A DNA stretch of 64,000 nt from Bacillota bacterium. Its GTDB lineage: Bacteria; Bacillota; Clostridia; Christensenellales; UMGS416. A program made the translations under genes and the position numbers. How positions within the stretch are numbered: position 1 is the first letter of the stretch; each line of letters opens with the position of its first letter. Shown piece after piece: positions 35,362-44,865 of the stretch. The notes beneath the pieces are model-generated. The model did not search any database and was not told the DNA's origin. It saw only the letters and a program-made list of their open reading frames with translations. Location: the NCBI GenBank assembly GCA_023428265.1, contig JAEYYW010000013.1:1-64000 (forward strand), written 5' to 3'.

Positions 35362-36525
35362 ATGATCGAGAATAACAGCCAGCGAATATGCACAAAAATG
35401 TCGGTGTACTACGCTATCTTCGCGGCTGGTATGAGCGCCTACGTCTCTTTTGTGACGCTGTGGCAAAAAACCATTGGTTACACGGAGATGCAAATCGGCG
35501 CGTTGTCCGCCGCAAGCGCATTTGTTGCAATTCTGCTGCAGCCTGTATTGTCGCTAGGCGCTGACCGTGCCCGCAGCAAAAACACCGTGCTGCGCATTCT
35601 TTTGCTTGTGCAGGCGATCTCTGCGTTCCTGCACTGGATTCCGGGCCCATGGGTTTATGTTCTTGTCGTAATGTCCGCACTCACCTCTGCCCAGAGCGCC
35701 GCTTTGGGGCTTTCCAACGCCGTCATTCTGGATGAGCTGCGCCGGAAGGATATGCCGGAACGATATGGGGGCATCCGCATCAGCTTTTCCTGGGGCTTTG
35801 CCGCGGCAGGCCTGGCCGCGGGCGTGGTGGCATCCCGCAACACAAGCAATGTGTTTCTGCTGTGCGGCGCGATCAACCTTCTGGCACTGGCTGCGAGCTT
35901 TCTGTTGCCCGGTGTTCCCGGCTTTCAAAGCAAGGGCCATCGCGTGGATGCCCGCCGTCTGCTGGAGTATAAGGAGTTCAGGCTGCTTCTGATCTACAGC
36001 CTGTTGGTTCACATTACGCACAGCCTGGCAATAGCTTTTTTGCCCATCTATTTCCGGGCGCTGAATGCTCCCGGGTGGGTTTATGGCATTGGCATTTTTA
36101 TCATGGCCGCCGCGGAAACACCGTTTCTCGCGGTCAGCGGCAGGCTTCTGCGCAAAGTCTCCATCCGCAAGCTGATGATCCTCCCCGGCCTGGCCTTTGC
36201 TTTGCGGTGGTTTCTCACGGCCTTCGCGGTCCGATGGTGGCAATTGCTTGCATTGTATGCACTGCATGGGCTGGGCGTCATCGTGATATATGTGGCAATG
36301 GCACGATATGTCAATGACAAGCTCCCCAAAGAGCTGTCCGCAACAGGGCAGGGGGTTGTGAATGCGGTGGTGATCAGCGCGTCACGGGTTGCCGGCGCTC
36401 TGCTTGGCGGCTTTCTCGTCACGCTGATCGGGATGCGAGCCACGTTTCTGGCAATGGGGTGGCTCACATTGACCGCCGCGGCGGGGTTGATTGTTTTCAA
36501 CAGGATACGGCCCAAAGACGGATGA
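35362..36525 (+). CDS. MFS transporter (LacY/nucleoside-permease-like branch)
   Basis: A 387-residue membrane protein with 12 predicted helices and loops such as LGADRARSKN and SGRLLRKVSIRK between helices 2-3 and 8-9. The pattern ERYGGIRISFSWGFA after helix 4-5 resembles the MFS_1_like/PPP family of the LacY superfamily branch. The substrate is unknown. ATG 35362 has GGGGA 6 bases upstream; an open TTG at 35347 is less likely. Convergent to the EAL-HDOD gene with only 22 bases between. Confidence 0.82.
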   Translation: MIENNSQRICTKMSVYYAIFAAGMSAYVSFVTLWQKTIGYTEMQIGALSAASAFVAILLQPVLSLGADRARSKNTVLRILLLVQAISAFLHWIPGPWVYVLVVMSALTSAQSAALGLSNAVILDELRRKDMPERYGGIRISFSWGFAAAGLAAGVVASRNTSNVFLLCGAINLLALAASFLLPGVPGFQSKGHRVDARRLLEYKEFRLLLIYSLLVHITHSLAIAFLPIYFRALNAPGWVYGIGIFIMAAAETPFLAVSGRLLRKVSIRKLMILPGLAFALRWFLTAFAVRWWQLLALYALHGLGVIVIYVAMARYVNDKLPKELSATGQGVVNAVVISASRVAGALLGGFLVTLIGMRATFLAMGWLTLTAAAGLIVFNRIRPKDG

Positions 36526-36547
36526 GGTAAGTCTGCCTTTGGTCCGG

Positions 36548-37780
36548 CTAAATGGAGTGGGTTGCATTGACCAGTTCATGATACCATTTCAGGGATTCAT
36601 AGTATGCCGCCGCAACCTGACCAAGAGTCAGCCCCAGTTTGGCAGACATTTGGCTGGCTTCCTGCCATTTACCCTGCTCATAACTCTGGACCAGCTGCAA
36701 TGTCTGCGCCATGGGTGTGTCCCATGCAACACCGGTGAGGATTGCGTTGATCTCCTCATCTAGATTCATCGAGGGGAGCAATTGCTCAAACGGGCAGCCG
36801 GTGAGGGCGTCCAGAAGTGAAAACAGCCCCAGCAGCGAGTAGTGAGAGCTCTTATCCGTTTGCGCGTTCAGCGGCCCCAGCAACTCCATAAACTTGGCCC
36901 GGATGATGGAGGTTGAAACAAGGGCCTCGGGCTTCCCGATGCTCAAGCGGCGGAGCGAGGCCAGATAAATCCATTTCCGAATGCCCTCCAGCCCCAACAC
37001 CATGACTGCCTGATGCAACGAAGAGATCCTCTGCCGGCGGCCATAATAAGCGGAGTTGGACAGCTTGATTGTCTCCATCGAAAGCTTGACATCGCACTCA
37101 ATGGCCGAGACAATTGCGCGGATATCAGGATCGGCGCTGTTGACAGCCTGCATCAGCCGGATATAGCCAAGCTTTCCTGCCACCATTGTCTTTGTCTTCA
37201 TGATGACGGGGCAAGCAAAGAAGTAACCTTGAAAAAGGCTGTAGCCCAGGTCTTTTGCGCGATGAAACTCTTCCTCGGTTTCGATCTTCTCCGCGAGAAA
37301 CTCAATTCCCTTGTGGCGGTTCATCTGGATGGCCCTATATTGGTCATCCGCAGAGAGCTGGCGGAAATCAACCTTGATGATGTCTGCCAGATTTGTCATC
37401 GGTTCAAAGATGGGGTCAAGCACATAATCATCCAGGGCAAGCCGGTATCCATCTCTCTTTAGCTGCTGGCAGGTGTTCAGTATATCTCTGGTGGGTGCCA
37501 CATTCTCCATAATCTCAATGACAAGCTGGTCCTGCGGCAAAAGGTTGGCGACACCGCTTTTTAAAAGGTCGGCAGTGAAGTTGATAAACGCCAGTTTTCC
37601 GTTGGTCAGCGAATCAAGCCCCATTGTCAGAAAGGCTGAAGTGATCACCCTGGAGGTTGCCAACTCCCCATCGGGTGTGCTGTATTCATTATACTTTTCA
37701 GATTCCCTGTGCAGCAGCTCGTAGCCGACCACAGCCTTGTTCCGGTCAAATATGGGCTGCCGCGCAACATACAATTCCAT
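36548..37780 (-). CDS. EAL-HDOD domain protein (YuxH-like)
   Basis: A 410-residue signalling protein. The N half is an EAL domain: MELYVARQPIFDRNKAVVG, then YELLHRES (ELL in place of EAL), FINFT, VIEIMEN, LALDDYV (DDFG changed to DDY), IIKVDF and FQGYFF. Many phosphodiesterase residues remain, but the altered DDFG motif makes activity on c-di-GMP doubtful. The C half is an HDOD domain (about 200-400), typical of regulatory proteins. No diguanylate cyclase is nearby. Start uncertain: ATG 37780 (GGCGG upstream) or TTG 37810 (AGGAG upstream). Confidence 0.85.
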   Translation of the reverse strand: MELYVARQPIFDRNKAVVGYELLHRESEKYNEYSTPDGELATSRVITSAFLTMGLDSLTNGKLAFINFTADLLKSGVANLLPQDQLVIEIMENVAPTRDILNTCQQLKRDGYRLALDDYVLDPIFEPMTNLADIIKVDFRQLSADDQYRAIQMNRHKGIEFLAEKIETEEEFHRAKDLGYSLFQGYFFACPVIMKTKTMVAGKLGYIRLMQAVNSADPDIRAIVSAIECDVKLSMETIKLSNSAYYGRRQRISSLHQAVMVLGLEGIRKWIYLASLRRLSIGKPEALVSTSIIRAKFMELLGPLNAQTDKSSHYSLLGLFSLLDALTGCPFEQLLPSMNLDEEINAILTGVAWDTPMAQTLQLVQSYEQGKWQEASQMSAKLGLTLGQVAAAYYESLKWYHELVNATHSI

Positions 37781-37860
37781 CTCATTGCCGCCTTGATGCT
37801 CGATACTCAATGATGCTCCTGCTTGATTGATACCCATCTGCTCTGTTTCTGTAACATAAA

Positions 37861-37886
37861 ATGCCTCTCCCTCCGCGGGAGAGGCA
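37861..37886 (-). terminator. terminator after the SPT-like gene
   Basis: ATGCCTCTCCC paired with GGGAGAGGCAT (37861-37886). On the minus strand it is followed by TTTTATG, so it ends the 37904-39079 gene before the EAL-HDOD gene. Confidence 0.8.
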
Positions 37887-37903
37887 TAATGATCACGTCA
37901 TGC

Positions 37904-39079
37904 TCAAACCCTGGAGAAAACCCTCTTGAATGCCTCCACAGCAGTGTCCATCTGCTCGGTGGTGTGGGTGGCGGTGTAGCTGGTGCGCAGCATGCACTGG
38001 CCTTCCTGCACGGCCGGCGGAATCACCGGGTTCACATAGACGCCCTCTTCAAAAAGCATCTTCGTGATCAGGAACGTGCGTTGCATGTTGTAAGTATAAA
38101 CCGGGATGATTGCGGAGTCGCCGTCGATGATGGGGATGCCGGCTTCTTTCAGCTTGCCGCGCATGTAGTTTGCGATGTCGATCAGTGCCTTTTGGCGCTG
38201 CGGCTCGCTGCGGATGATGCGCAAGGCTTCCAGCGCGGCGGCGGCGTTGGCCGGGGGGATGGACGCGCTGAAGATGAACGGGCGGGATTTGTGCTTCACA
38301 TAATGGATCACCGGTTCCGATGCCGCGATGCAACCGCCCAGCGAAGCGAGACTCTTGGAGAATGTGGTCATGATAATGTCCACCTCATCCTCAAGGCCGA
38401 AGTGGGAGGCGGTGCCCCTTCCGCAGTCGCCCACCATGCCCACGCCATGGGCGTCATCCACCATCAGGCGGGCGTTGTACTTTTTCTTCAGTTCCACAAT
38501 GGCCGGAAGATTTGCTAAATCTCCGCTCATGCTGAAAACACCGTCGGTCACGATCAGTTTGCCGGCTTCCGCAGGCAGCCGCGCCAGTGTTTCCTCAAGA
38601 TCCTGCATATCATTGTGGCGATACTTCACCGAGCGCTTGGCAAAGCTCAGCTTGCACGCATCCACAATGCTGGCGTGGTTTTCCTCATCGTTGATGATGT
38701 AGTCGTGCCAGCCGACGATGGAGGAGATGATGCCGAGATTGGTCTGAAAGCCAGTGCTGTAGGTCAGGGCTGCATCTTTGTGAAAGAAGTCTGCCAGCTC
38801 CGTTTCCAGTTGCTCGTGAAGCACCAGTGTGCCGTTGAGGAAGCGGGAACCGGAGCAGCCTGTGCCATATTGGTCCAGGGCGGCTTTGGCGGCGTTGACC
38901 GTTCTTGGATCAGATGTGAGGCCCATATAGTTGTTTGACCCGATCATGATGATCCGGCGGCCATCAATGGTGACCTCTGTGTCCTGTGCGGTTTGCAGCG
39001 CGTGGAAATAGGGATAGAGCCCTGACTTCATGGCTTCCTTTGCGTCTGTGAATTTGTAGCACCTTTCGAAAATGTCCAT
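37904..39079 (-). CDS. alpha-oxoamine synthase, serine palmitoyltransferase-like
   Basis: A 391-residue fold-type I PLP enzyme of the alpha-oxoamine synthase family (SPT, KBL, BioF). PLP Lys lies in MTTFSKSLASLGG, with DDAHGVGMVG and NDEENHASI. The segments GLYPYFHALQ, DTEVTIDG, GSNNYMGLT and YGTGCSGSRFLNGTL read like bacterial serine palmitoyltransferase; glycine C-acetyltransferase normally has GMASVRFICGT here. If SPT, it condenses serine with an acyl-CoA or acyl-ACP to 3-ketosphinganine. CAGGAGG precedes the ATG. It is divergent from an SDR gene that could act on the product. KBL or BioF cannot be excluded. Confidence 0.8.
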   Translation of the reverse strand: MDIFERCYKFTDAKEAMKSGLYPYFHALQTAQDTEVTIDGRRIIMIGSNNYMGLTSDPRTVNAAKAALDQYGTGCSGSRFLNGTLVLHEQLETELADFFHKDAALTYSTGFQTNLGIISSIVGWHDYIINDEENHASIVDACKLSFAKRSVKYRHNDMQDLEETLARLPAEAGKLIVTDGVFSMSGDLANLPAIVELKKKYNARLMVDDAHGVGMVGDCGRGTASHFGLEDEVDIIMTTFSKSLASLGGCIAASEPVIHYVKHKSRPFIFSASIPPANAAAALEALRIIRSEPQRQKALIDIANYMRGKLKEAGIPIIDGDSAIIPVYTYNMQRTFLITKMLFEEGVYVNPVIPPAVQEGQCMLRTSYTATHTTEQMDTAVEAFKRVFSRV

Positions 39080-39119
39080 GGGTTGCCTCCTGATAAATGA
39101 TCAATGATTGCATTGTTGA

Positions 39120-39131
39120 GCAATTATATCA
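39120..39131 (-). promoter_or_regulatory. extended -10 promoter for the SPT-like gene
   Basis: On the minus strand TGA-TATAAT (TATAAT at 39123-39128) lies about 45 bases before the ATG at 39079. No matching -35 is seen. Confidence 0.5.
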
Positions 39132-39210
39132 TATTTTCCACCGTTCGGTCATTCAATGCTGTTTTTTTGCGATTTATATTGGGTTATCAATGTGTGATGG
39201 AGCCGCTGTC

Positions 39211-39239
39211 TTGCATTTGTATTTCAAAGGCGCTATGAT
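39211..39239 (+). promoter_or_regulatory. promoter for the SDR gene
   Basis: TTGCAT (39211-39216), 17 bases, TATGAT (39234-39239). It supports the ATG at 39295 and rules out the long upstream extension of the reading frame to 39097. Confidence 0.62.
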
Positions 39240-39294
39240 TCATCGAAAAGCTTATTGGGATCGTTGCACTGCCAGAGGAAGCGGAGGGGTTACG

Positions 39295-40140
39295 ATGGGC
39301 AAGGTTGTGTTGGTATCCGGGGCATCCTCGGGGTTGGGTCTGGCCACTGCGAACTATTTGTATGAGAAAGGCTGCATTGTATATGCCGGCGCCCGCTCCT
39401 ATCGGGAGGAATCGGTGGAACACGGTGCGGGGGAGCTGCACAAGGTCTACTTGGATGTGTCCAGCGAAGACAGCGCCGCATTCCTGATGGAGAAGGTAAT
39501 CCGTGAACAGGGCAGGATCGACGCTCTTGTCAATTGCGCCGCTGTTATCACGTTGGGATCCGTGGAGGATCTGTCCATGGAAGAATACCGTGAAGTAATC
39601 GATACCAACCTCTTCGGCACAATCCGGATGTGCAAACAAGCGCTCCCGCACATGCGCGCACAGGAGAGCGGTTTGATGATCAACTTCAGCTCCGGCGGCG
39701 GCATCATCGGCATCCCGTTTCAAAGCGCCTACTGCGGTTCGAAATTTGCGGTTGAGGGCTTTTCCGAGGTGCTGCGCTGGGAAGTCAAGAACCGGGGGAT
39801 CCATGTGGTAGTGGTGGAACCGGGTGATTGCAGGTCCGGATCACAGAACTATCGCCGTCGCGCTGCGAGAGCCCTCTCGCCGGACTCGGCATATGCAGAT
39901 GACTTCAAGACTGTCACAGAAAAGATTGACCACGATGAAGCCAACGGCGCCGACCCCATCATGGTGGCCAAAACGGTGTACAAAATCCTGATGAGCCGCA
40001 AACCCAAAATCCGGTACAACGTGTTTCGTGCCGCTGAGAAAATGCTTCCGTTCAAAATGATCATGCCGACGTGGTTCATTGAAACAGTTTTCTTCGGCTA
40101 CTACAATTTGCAAAAGAAAGACAAGACGAAGAAATGCTAG
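39295..40140 (+). CDS. short-chain dehydrogenase/reductase
   Basis: A 281-residue classical SDR. The NAD(P) motif VSGASSGLGLATANYL is at residues 7-22, VNCAAVITLG near 78-87 replaces the usual NNAG, and the catalytic set is Ser in MINFSSGGGI plus YCGSKFAVEGFSE (Tyr, Lys). The C-terminal tail has a hydrophobic/basic segment (IMPTWFIETVFFGYYN), suggestive of membrane association as in 3-ketosphinganine or lipid reductases. It is divergent from the SPT-like gene, so reduction of 3-ketosphinganine is a testable guess. ATG 39295 follows GGAGGGGT. Confidence 0.8.
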   Translation: MGKVVLVSGASSGLGLATANYLYEKGCIVYAGARSYREESVEHGAGELHKVYLDVSSEDSAAFLMEKVIREQGRIDALVNCAAVITLGSVEDLSMEEYREVIDTNLFGTIRMCKQALPHMRAQESGLMINFSSGGGIIGIPFQSAYCGSKFAVEGFSEVLRWEVKNRGIHVVVVEPGDCRSGSQNYRRRAARALSPDSAYADDFKTVTEKIDHDEANGADPIMVAKTVYKILMSRKPKIRYNVFRAAEKMLPFKMIMPTWFIETVFFGYYNLQKKDKTKKC

Positions 40141-40161
40141 CCCCATCGGCTTATCTGTAGA

Positions 40162-40190
40162 TTGAGTTATTTAGTTAGATAGCTTATAAT
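40162..40190 (+). promoter_or_regulatory. promoter for the MacB-type export operon
   Basis: TTGAGT (40162-40167), 17 bases, TATAAT (40185-40190), about 45 bases before the ATG at 40236. Confidence 0.7.
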
Positions 40191-40235
40191 CAAGAAATAC
40201 ATTGCCTGCAACCATTTTGAAAGGGGATTCCAAGT

Positions 40236-41267
40236 ATGTATGCGAGCCGCCCGATCAAGCTATTTGCGCTTCTTGTCGCGATGATGATCGCTGTGCTGGC
40301 CTCCGGATGCCAGTATATTCTTCCGTCTGAAGAAGAACCGCTGGCGCCGCCGCTGGTTGCACCGAAAAATGTGGATTACACCACGGTTGACGTGGTCAAA
40401 GGTGATCTGGTTAACTCCGTGCAGGGAGTGGGAAGGCTGGAAAGCGTCAGGCTGGAGGATGTCTATTTCACAGCTGGCGGCGGCCGCATCAAGAGCACCA
40501 ATGTGGGGCTGGGAGACATGGTCAAAAAGGGCGATGTGCTGATCCAGCTTAATGTGGATGACTTGAACCATCAGCTGGCCGTGGCCAAGCTCAGGCTGGA
40601 GCAGATGGAAAACAATTACGCCTCCATGAAAAAGCAGATGCGCGGGGCTCGTGACAAGACACCTCTGAAAAACGCGGAGATTGACTTGCAAATACAGAAA
40701 CTTGAGATCAAGCGGTTGTCGGAGCAAATTGAAAACGCAACGCTGCGGGCGCCGATTGACGGTTCCGTGGTTTATGTGACATATGCCCGCCAGGGCAGTT
40801 ATGTGGATGCGTATAGCACGCTGGTGCGGATCGCCGACCAAAGCCAGAAGATGCTCACCTATATTGATGATCTGAACCGATCCTATTTCCAGATTGGCAT
40901 GAAGGTGCAGGTCACCCTTATTTCAGACAAAAGCACGACGGAGGGGGAAGTGGTGTCCACGCCCCTTGAACGGGAAAAGTATGATGATGAAAAGCTGAAT
41001 AAGATGCTGTTTATCAAGGTGCCGGACGCGTTTTTGGCAAACACCAAAGTGGGGGAAGAGGCGAAACTTGTCCTGATCCTTGGTGAGCGAAAAGATGTTT
41101 TGAAGATCCCGAAAAGCGTGGTTCGCACATACCTGCAGCGCAAATATGTGCAGGTGCTGTCCGATGGCGTAAAGGTGGAGAAGGATATTCAGATCGGGTT
41201 GGAAACCGCCACTGAGGTGGAGGTCATCAGCGGTCTGGAAGAAGGCGAAAAGATCATCGTTCGCTGA
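40236..41267 (+). CDS. membrane fusion (adaptor) lipoprotein of an ABC exporter
   Basis: A 343-residue HlyD/MacA-type adaptor. The signal peptide ends at lipobox LASGC (Cys near residue 25). It has a split biotinyl-lipoyl-like domain (ESVRLEDVYFTAGGGRI, then RAPIDGSVVYV), a short coiled-coil hairpin (about 105-170) and a beta-barrel. It would bridge the permease to the cell envelope. AAAGGGG precedes the ATG. It is followed by a 946-residue permease and two ATPases, a complete MacAB-like export operon. Confidence 0.87.
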   Translation: MYASRPIKLFALLVAMMIAVLASGCQYILPSEEEPLAPPLVAPKNVDYTTVDVVKGDLVNSVQGVGRLESVRLEDVYFTAGGGRIKSTNVGLGDMVKKGDVLIQLNVDDLNHQLAVAKLRLEQMENNYASMKKQMRGARDKTPLKNAEIDLQIQKLEIKRLSEQIENATLRAPIDGSVVYVTYARQGSYVDAYSTLVRIADQSQKMLTYIDDLNRSYFQIGMKVQVTLISDKSTTEGEVVSTPLEREKYDDEKLNKMLFIKVPDAFLANTKVGEEAKLVLILGERKDVLKIPKSVVRTYLQRKYVQVLSDGVKVEKDIQIGLETATEVEVISGLEEGEKIIVR

Positions 41268-41295
41268 GACTCATCTTCAGCGAGGAGGGGGCCCC

Positions 41296-44136
41296 TTGTT
41301 CTTTTTGGTAATGAAAAAGATCATGAACAACAAATGGCTGATGGGCTGCCTGCTGGTCGGCTCCATTCTGGCCGTTGCCATGGTCAGCAGCATCCCGCTC
41401 TATACAGGTGGGATCCTGCAGCGGATGCTGCTCAAAGACCTGGAGCAGTTCCAGCTGGATACCGGAAAATACCCCGGACGATATCAGATGGACCTGAACA
41501 CATTCACTCACTATTCCGGTGATGCCAACAGCCGGGTGAACACCTATCGCTGGTTTGACGCTCGGACCGACGGCATGGCAGACCAGTTCGGCTTGCCCTA
41601 TCTCAAGGTCAAGCGCATCGGCATGGACTATATGACGTTTGTGCCGGAAGTACAGAAGGAAGAGAAGCCTGCCAGAATATATTGCAAACTGTATGGCGTG
41701 ACCGACTACGAAAAGCACATTGAGCTTGTCGCCGGCAGGCTGCCTGCGGCCATGCCGGTGGACGGCGTTTATGAGGTTCTGGCCACAGAGTCGGCGCAGC
41801 AGAACAGCCTGAACATCGTTTTGAATGAGACCCTCGTCCTGAGGGATGAAACCAAGCAAATGGATCAGATCCGTGTGAAGGTCGTGGGTTTGTATCGCCG
41901 GCCCGAAGTGGCGGACGCATGGTGGAGCGAAGGTATCGGCACTTATGACACCGCGCTGCTGATGGATTATCGCATGATGGAGCAGGACATCGTGCAGCAA
42001 AACCGGGCGATCGTCACCGCTTACTGGTATTATGCGCTGGATTACACCAAGCTGAAGGTGACCGATCTGAAAGAGTTCAGCCATCTTCTCGATGAGCAGA
42101 AAAAGTCGTTCACCAAGTATGCCGGCACGCAGTGGCAGTTCCCGGCAAAGCCGATCCTGGATCAATACGCCGTCCGTGCAGACCAGCTAAGGCTCACGCT
42201 ATGGGTGATGCAGGTGCCAATCCTGCTCATGCTGGCGTTCTACATTTTTATGGTGAGCCAGCTCATCATTGAAAACGACCGCAACGAAATCGCGGTGATG
42301 CGCAGCCGCGGCGCATCGGGAATGCAGGTGTTTGGCAGTTATCTGCTGCAAAGCGCGATTCTCAGCGGCATCTCGGTTGCCGTAGGGCCTATTGTGGCAT
42401 TTTTCATATGCCGGGTGCTTGGTGCTGCAAACGGCTTTCTGGAGTTTGTTTCGCGCACCGCTCTTCCGCTTGAAATGGACTGGAACACAGTCCTGTATGC
42501 CATCTACGCTGCATTCTTCTCCATCCTAATGATGATGATTCCGGCTGTGCGGGCATCGAGAATCTCCATTGTGGAGCACAAGCAGAAAAGGGCGCGCCGT
42601 TGGAACGCACCTCTCTGGCAGAAAATGTTTTTGGATTTTATCCTGCTTGGCATCTCTCTCTATGGTTTGTTCCAGTATAACCTGCGCAAGGAAACCATTC
42701 TGGTCACGGCCGCAGAGGGGATGTCCGTCCCGGTGGATCCATTCCTTTTTATCATTTCCACAGCCTTCGTGATCGGCGCGGGTCTGCTTTTCCTGCGGGT
42801 GTACCCCCTGGTGATCCGCCTGATTTCCTGGGCCGGCAGAAAAGTCTGGTCACCGGCCATCTATTCCTCCTTCATACAGGTGGGGCGATCCGGCGGCAGA
42901 GAGCAGTTCCTGATGCTGTTTCTGATCCTGACAATCTCCATTGGCGTGTTTAATGCCAACTCAGCCCGCACCATCAACCAGAACATCGTGGATAAAGTGA
43001 ACTATCAGTATGGTGCGGACCTGACACTGCAGATGGAGTGGCAGAGCAATGAGATCAAAGACACCGTCGCGGTGCCAAGCGGGCTCCCCACGGTGGACAC
43101 AACGACACCGCTTGCGCCGGCGATCATCTATCAGGAGCCCGATTTTCACATCTACTCCAAGCTTGACGGCACAGCCGCTGCCGCGCGGGTCTTTATGCCC
43201 ACCGGCAGCATAAGCATCTACGGCAGTGAGCGCAAGCAGAGAGCGGGCAAGCTGATGGCCGTTGTCCCGGATGAGTTCGGCAGAGTGGCCTGGAGCAAGC
43301 CAGATCTTCTGGGGCACCATATCAACGAATACCTGAACCTGCTGAGCCGCTCGCCCAACGCGGTGCTGATCTCCAAACCACTGATGGACGACCTCAAGCT
43401 GAAGCCGGGGGATCCGATTACATATCGCTGGGGCAGTCAGGATGACGTGGACGGGGTTGTATACGCCGCGGTGCAGTTTTGGCCCGGTCTGAACCCATAT
43501 GAAAGTGACAGCAGCAACTTTATCATCGCCAACCTGAACTATGTGCAGGCCAAGACATCCAAGGAGCCTTATCAGATCTGGTATCAAAAAACGGAGGGCG
43601 CCACCACCAAACAGATCTATGATGACATTGAGGCCAAGCAGATGAAACTGCAATGGGTCAAGGATGCCAGGCAGGAGATCATTAAAAAGAAGAATGACGC
43701 GCTGCTGCAAGGCACAAACGGCGCTATGACCCTTGGGTTTGTTGTAACGCTGGCGATCAGCATGATCGGGTTCTTTATCTACTGGATCCTGTCCATTCAA
43801 GCCAGGACATTGCATTTCGGTGTGTTCCGCGCGATGGGCATGAGTGCCGGCCGCGTGATTTTGATGCTTGTGTTTGAGCAGATCCTGATCTCCGGCGCAT
43901 CCATACTGATGGGCTTGATCATCGGGGGAGTGATGAGCAATCTGTTTGTGCCGCTGCTTGGCCTGGTTTATGGCGCGGCGGAGCAGGTGCCTCCGTTCAC
44001 TGTGATTGCCAGCCGGGAGGATTATCTGAGGCTATATGTGGTCGTTGGCGGGATGCTGGTTGCCGGCCTGGCACTTCTGGGGATACTCGTGAAGCGGATC
44101 AAGGTTTCCCAGGCCATCAAGCTGGGGGAGGATTGA
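41296..44136 (+). CDS. large FtsX-like ABC permease
   Basis: A 946-residue MacB/FtsX-type permease with two FtsX repeats. Helices: one near the N terminus (about 12-34), a cluster at 300-430 and 440-560, a large extracellular domain on each side (about 40-290 and 560-815), and three helices at the C terminus (815-940). Each repeat shows the FtsX pattern (NEIAVMRSRGASGMQVFG; TLHFGVFRAMGMSAGRV). Export of a hydrophobic or peptide substrate is expected. The start is TTG 41296, 5 bases after GAGGAGGGG; ATG 41311 is farther from that site. The ATPase gene follows after 3 bases. Confidence 0.88.
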   Translation: MFFLVMKKIMNNKWLMGCLLVGSILAVAMVSSIPLYTGGILQRMLLKDLEQFQLDTGKYPGRYQMDLNTFTHYSGDANSRVNTYRWFDARTDGMADQFGLPYLKVKRIGMDYMTFVPEVQKEEKPARIYCKLYGVTDYEKHIELVAGRLPAAMPVDGVYEVLATESAQQNSLNIVLNETLVLRDETKQMDQIRVKVVGLYRRPEVADAWWSEGIGTYDTALLMDYRMMEQDIVQQNRAIVTAYWYYALDYTKLKVTDLKEFSHLLDEQKKSFTKYAGTQWQFPAKPILDQYAVRADQLRLTLWVMQVPILLMLAFYIFMVSQLIIENDRNEIAVMRSRGASGMQVFGSYLLQSAILSGISVAVGPIVAFFICRVLGAANGFLEFVSRTALPLEMDWNTVLYAIYAAFFSILMMMIPAVRASRISIVEHKQKRARRWNAPLWQKMFLDFILLGISLYGLFQYNLRKETILVTAAEGMSVPVDPFLFIISTAFVIGAGLLFLRVYPLVIRLISWAGRKVWSPAIYSSFIQVGRSGGREQFLMLFLILTISIGVFNANSARTINQNIVDKVNYQYGADLTLQMEWQSNEIKDTVAVPSGLPTVDTTTPLAPAIIYQEPDFHIYSKLDGTAAAARVFMPTGSISIYGSERKQRAGKLMAVVPDEFGRVAWSKPDLLGHHINEYLNLLSRSPNAVLISKPLMDDLKLKPGDPITYRWGSQDDVDGVVYAAVQFWPGLNPYESDSSNFIIANLNYVQAKTSKEPYQIWYQKTEGATTKQIYDDIEAKQMKLQWVKDARQEIIKKKNDALLQGTNGAMTLGFVVTLAISMIGFFIYWILSIQARTLHFGVFRAMGMSAGRVILMLVFEQILISGASILMGLIIGGVMSNLFVPLLGLVYGAAEQVPPFTVIASREDYLRLYVVVGGMLVAGLALLGILVKRIKVSQAIKLGED

Positions 44137-44139
44137 GCG

Positions 44140-44865
44140 ATGGACAGGAAACCGATCATCTCCACAGACAACGTAAACCGGATCTTCCAGTCGGGCGTGG
44201 AGCGGGTGCACGCATTGAAGGACATCACCATCGACGTGAACCCTGGCACACTGACGGTGCTGAAGGGCCGCTCCGGGTCTGGCAAGACCACGCTGATGAA
44301 CATATTGGGCGCTCTGGACCAGCCCACATCCGGTAAAGTTTTTTTTGACGGGAAGGATATCACATTGATGCACGAGGGGCAGCGTGACAGGCTGCGCCGG
44401 ACGCAGTGCGGCTTCGTGTTCCAGTCGGTTGCCTTGATTGGGTTGATGTCCGCCTATGAAAATGTGGAGTTTGCTCTGCGCCTGAGCGGTATGCCCAGAA
44501 ATCTCTGGCAAAGCAGGGTGGAGGAGTGCCTGGGATACATCGGCCTGAAGGGCCGCATGAGGCACCGGCCCGGCGAGCTTTCCGGCGGCGAGCAGCAGCG
44601 CGTGGCGATTGCCAGGGCAATCGCGCACAGGCCCAAAGTGATTTTTGCCGACGAACCCACCGCAGAGCTGGACACCCACATGGGGCTGCAGGTGATGAAA
44701 CTGTTTCGGGAGCTGGTGCGCTGCGAAGGCATTACCATTGTGATGACCACGCACGACCCCAACATGATGGATCTGGCCGATCATGTCTACGCGCTGGATG
44801 ACGGTGCGATCGTAGACGAGGTGCTCCACACATTCCCGGCGGAAGGTGAGGCGGGTTGTCTTTGA
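44140..44865 (+). CDS. ABC transporter ATPase, MacB/LolD type (first)
   Basis: A 241-residue ATPase: Walker A GRSGSGKTTLMN near 43, Q-loop FQSVALIGL, signature LSGGEQQRVAIARAI and Walker B VIFADEPTAELD. It is typical of the LolD/MacB family that drives FtsX permeases. GGGGGAGG precedes the ATG. It overlaps the second ATPase gene by about 10 bases. The C terminus is short with no extra domain. Confidence 0.92.
   Translation: MDRKPIISTDNVNRIFQSGVERVHALKDITIDVNPGTLTVLKGRSGSGKTTLMNILGALDQPTSGKVFFDGKDITLMHEGQRDRLRRTQCGFVFQSVALIGLMSAYENVEFALRLSGMPRNLWQSRVEECLGYIGLKGRMRHRPGELSGGEQQRVAIARAIAHRPKVIFADEPTAELDTHMGLQVMKLFRELVRCEGITIVMTTHDPNMMDLADHVYALDDGAIVDEVLHTFPAEGEAGCL

Noticed and set aside
37904..39079. 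Calling this gene kbl (glycine C-acetyltransferase)
   Set aside because: The GTGCSGSRFLNGTL segment does not match the KBL pattern and there is no adjacent threonine dehydrogenase; SPT-like is the better, though unproven, reading.
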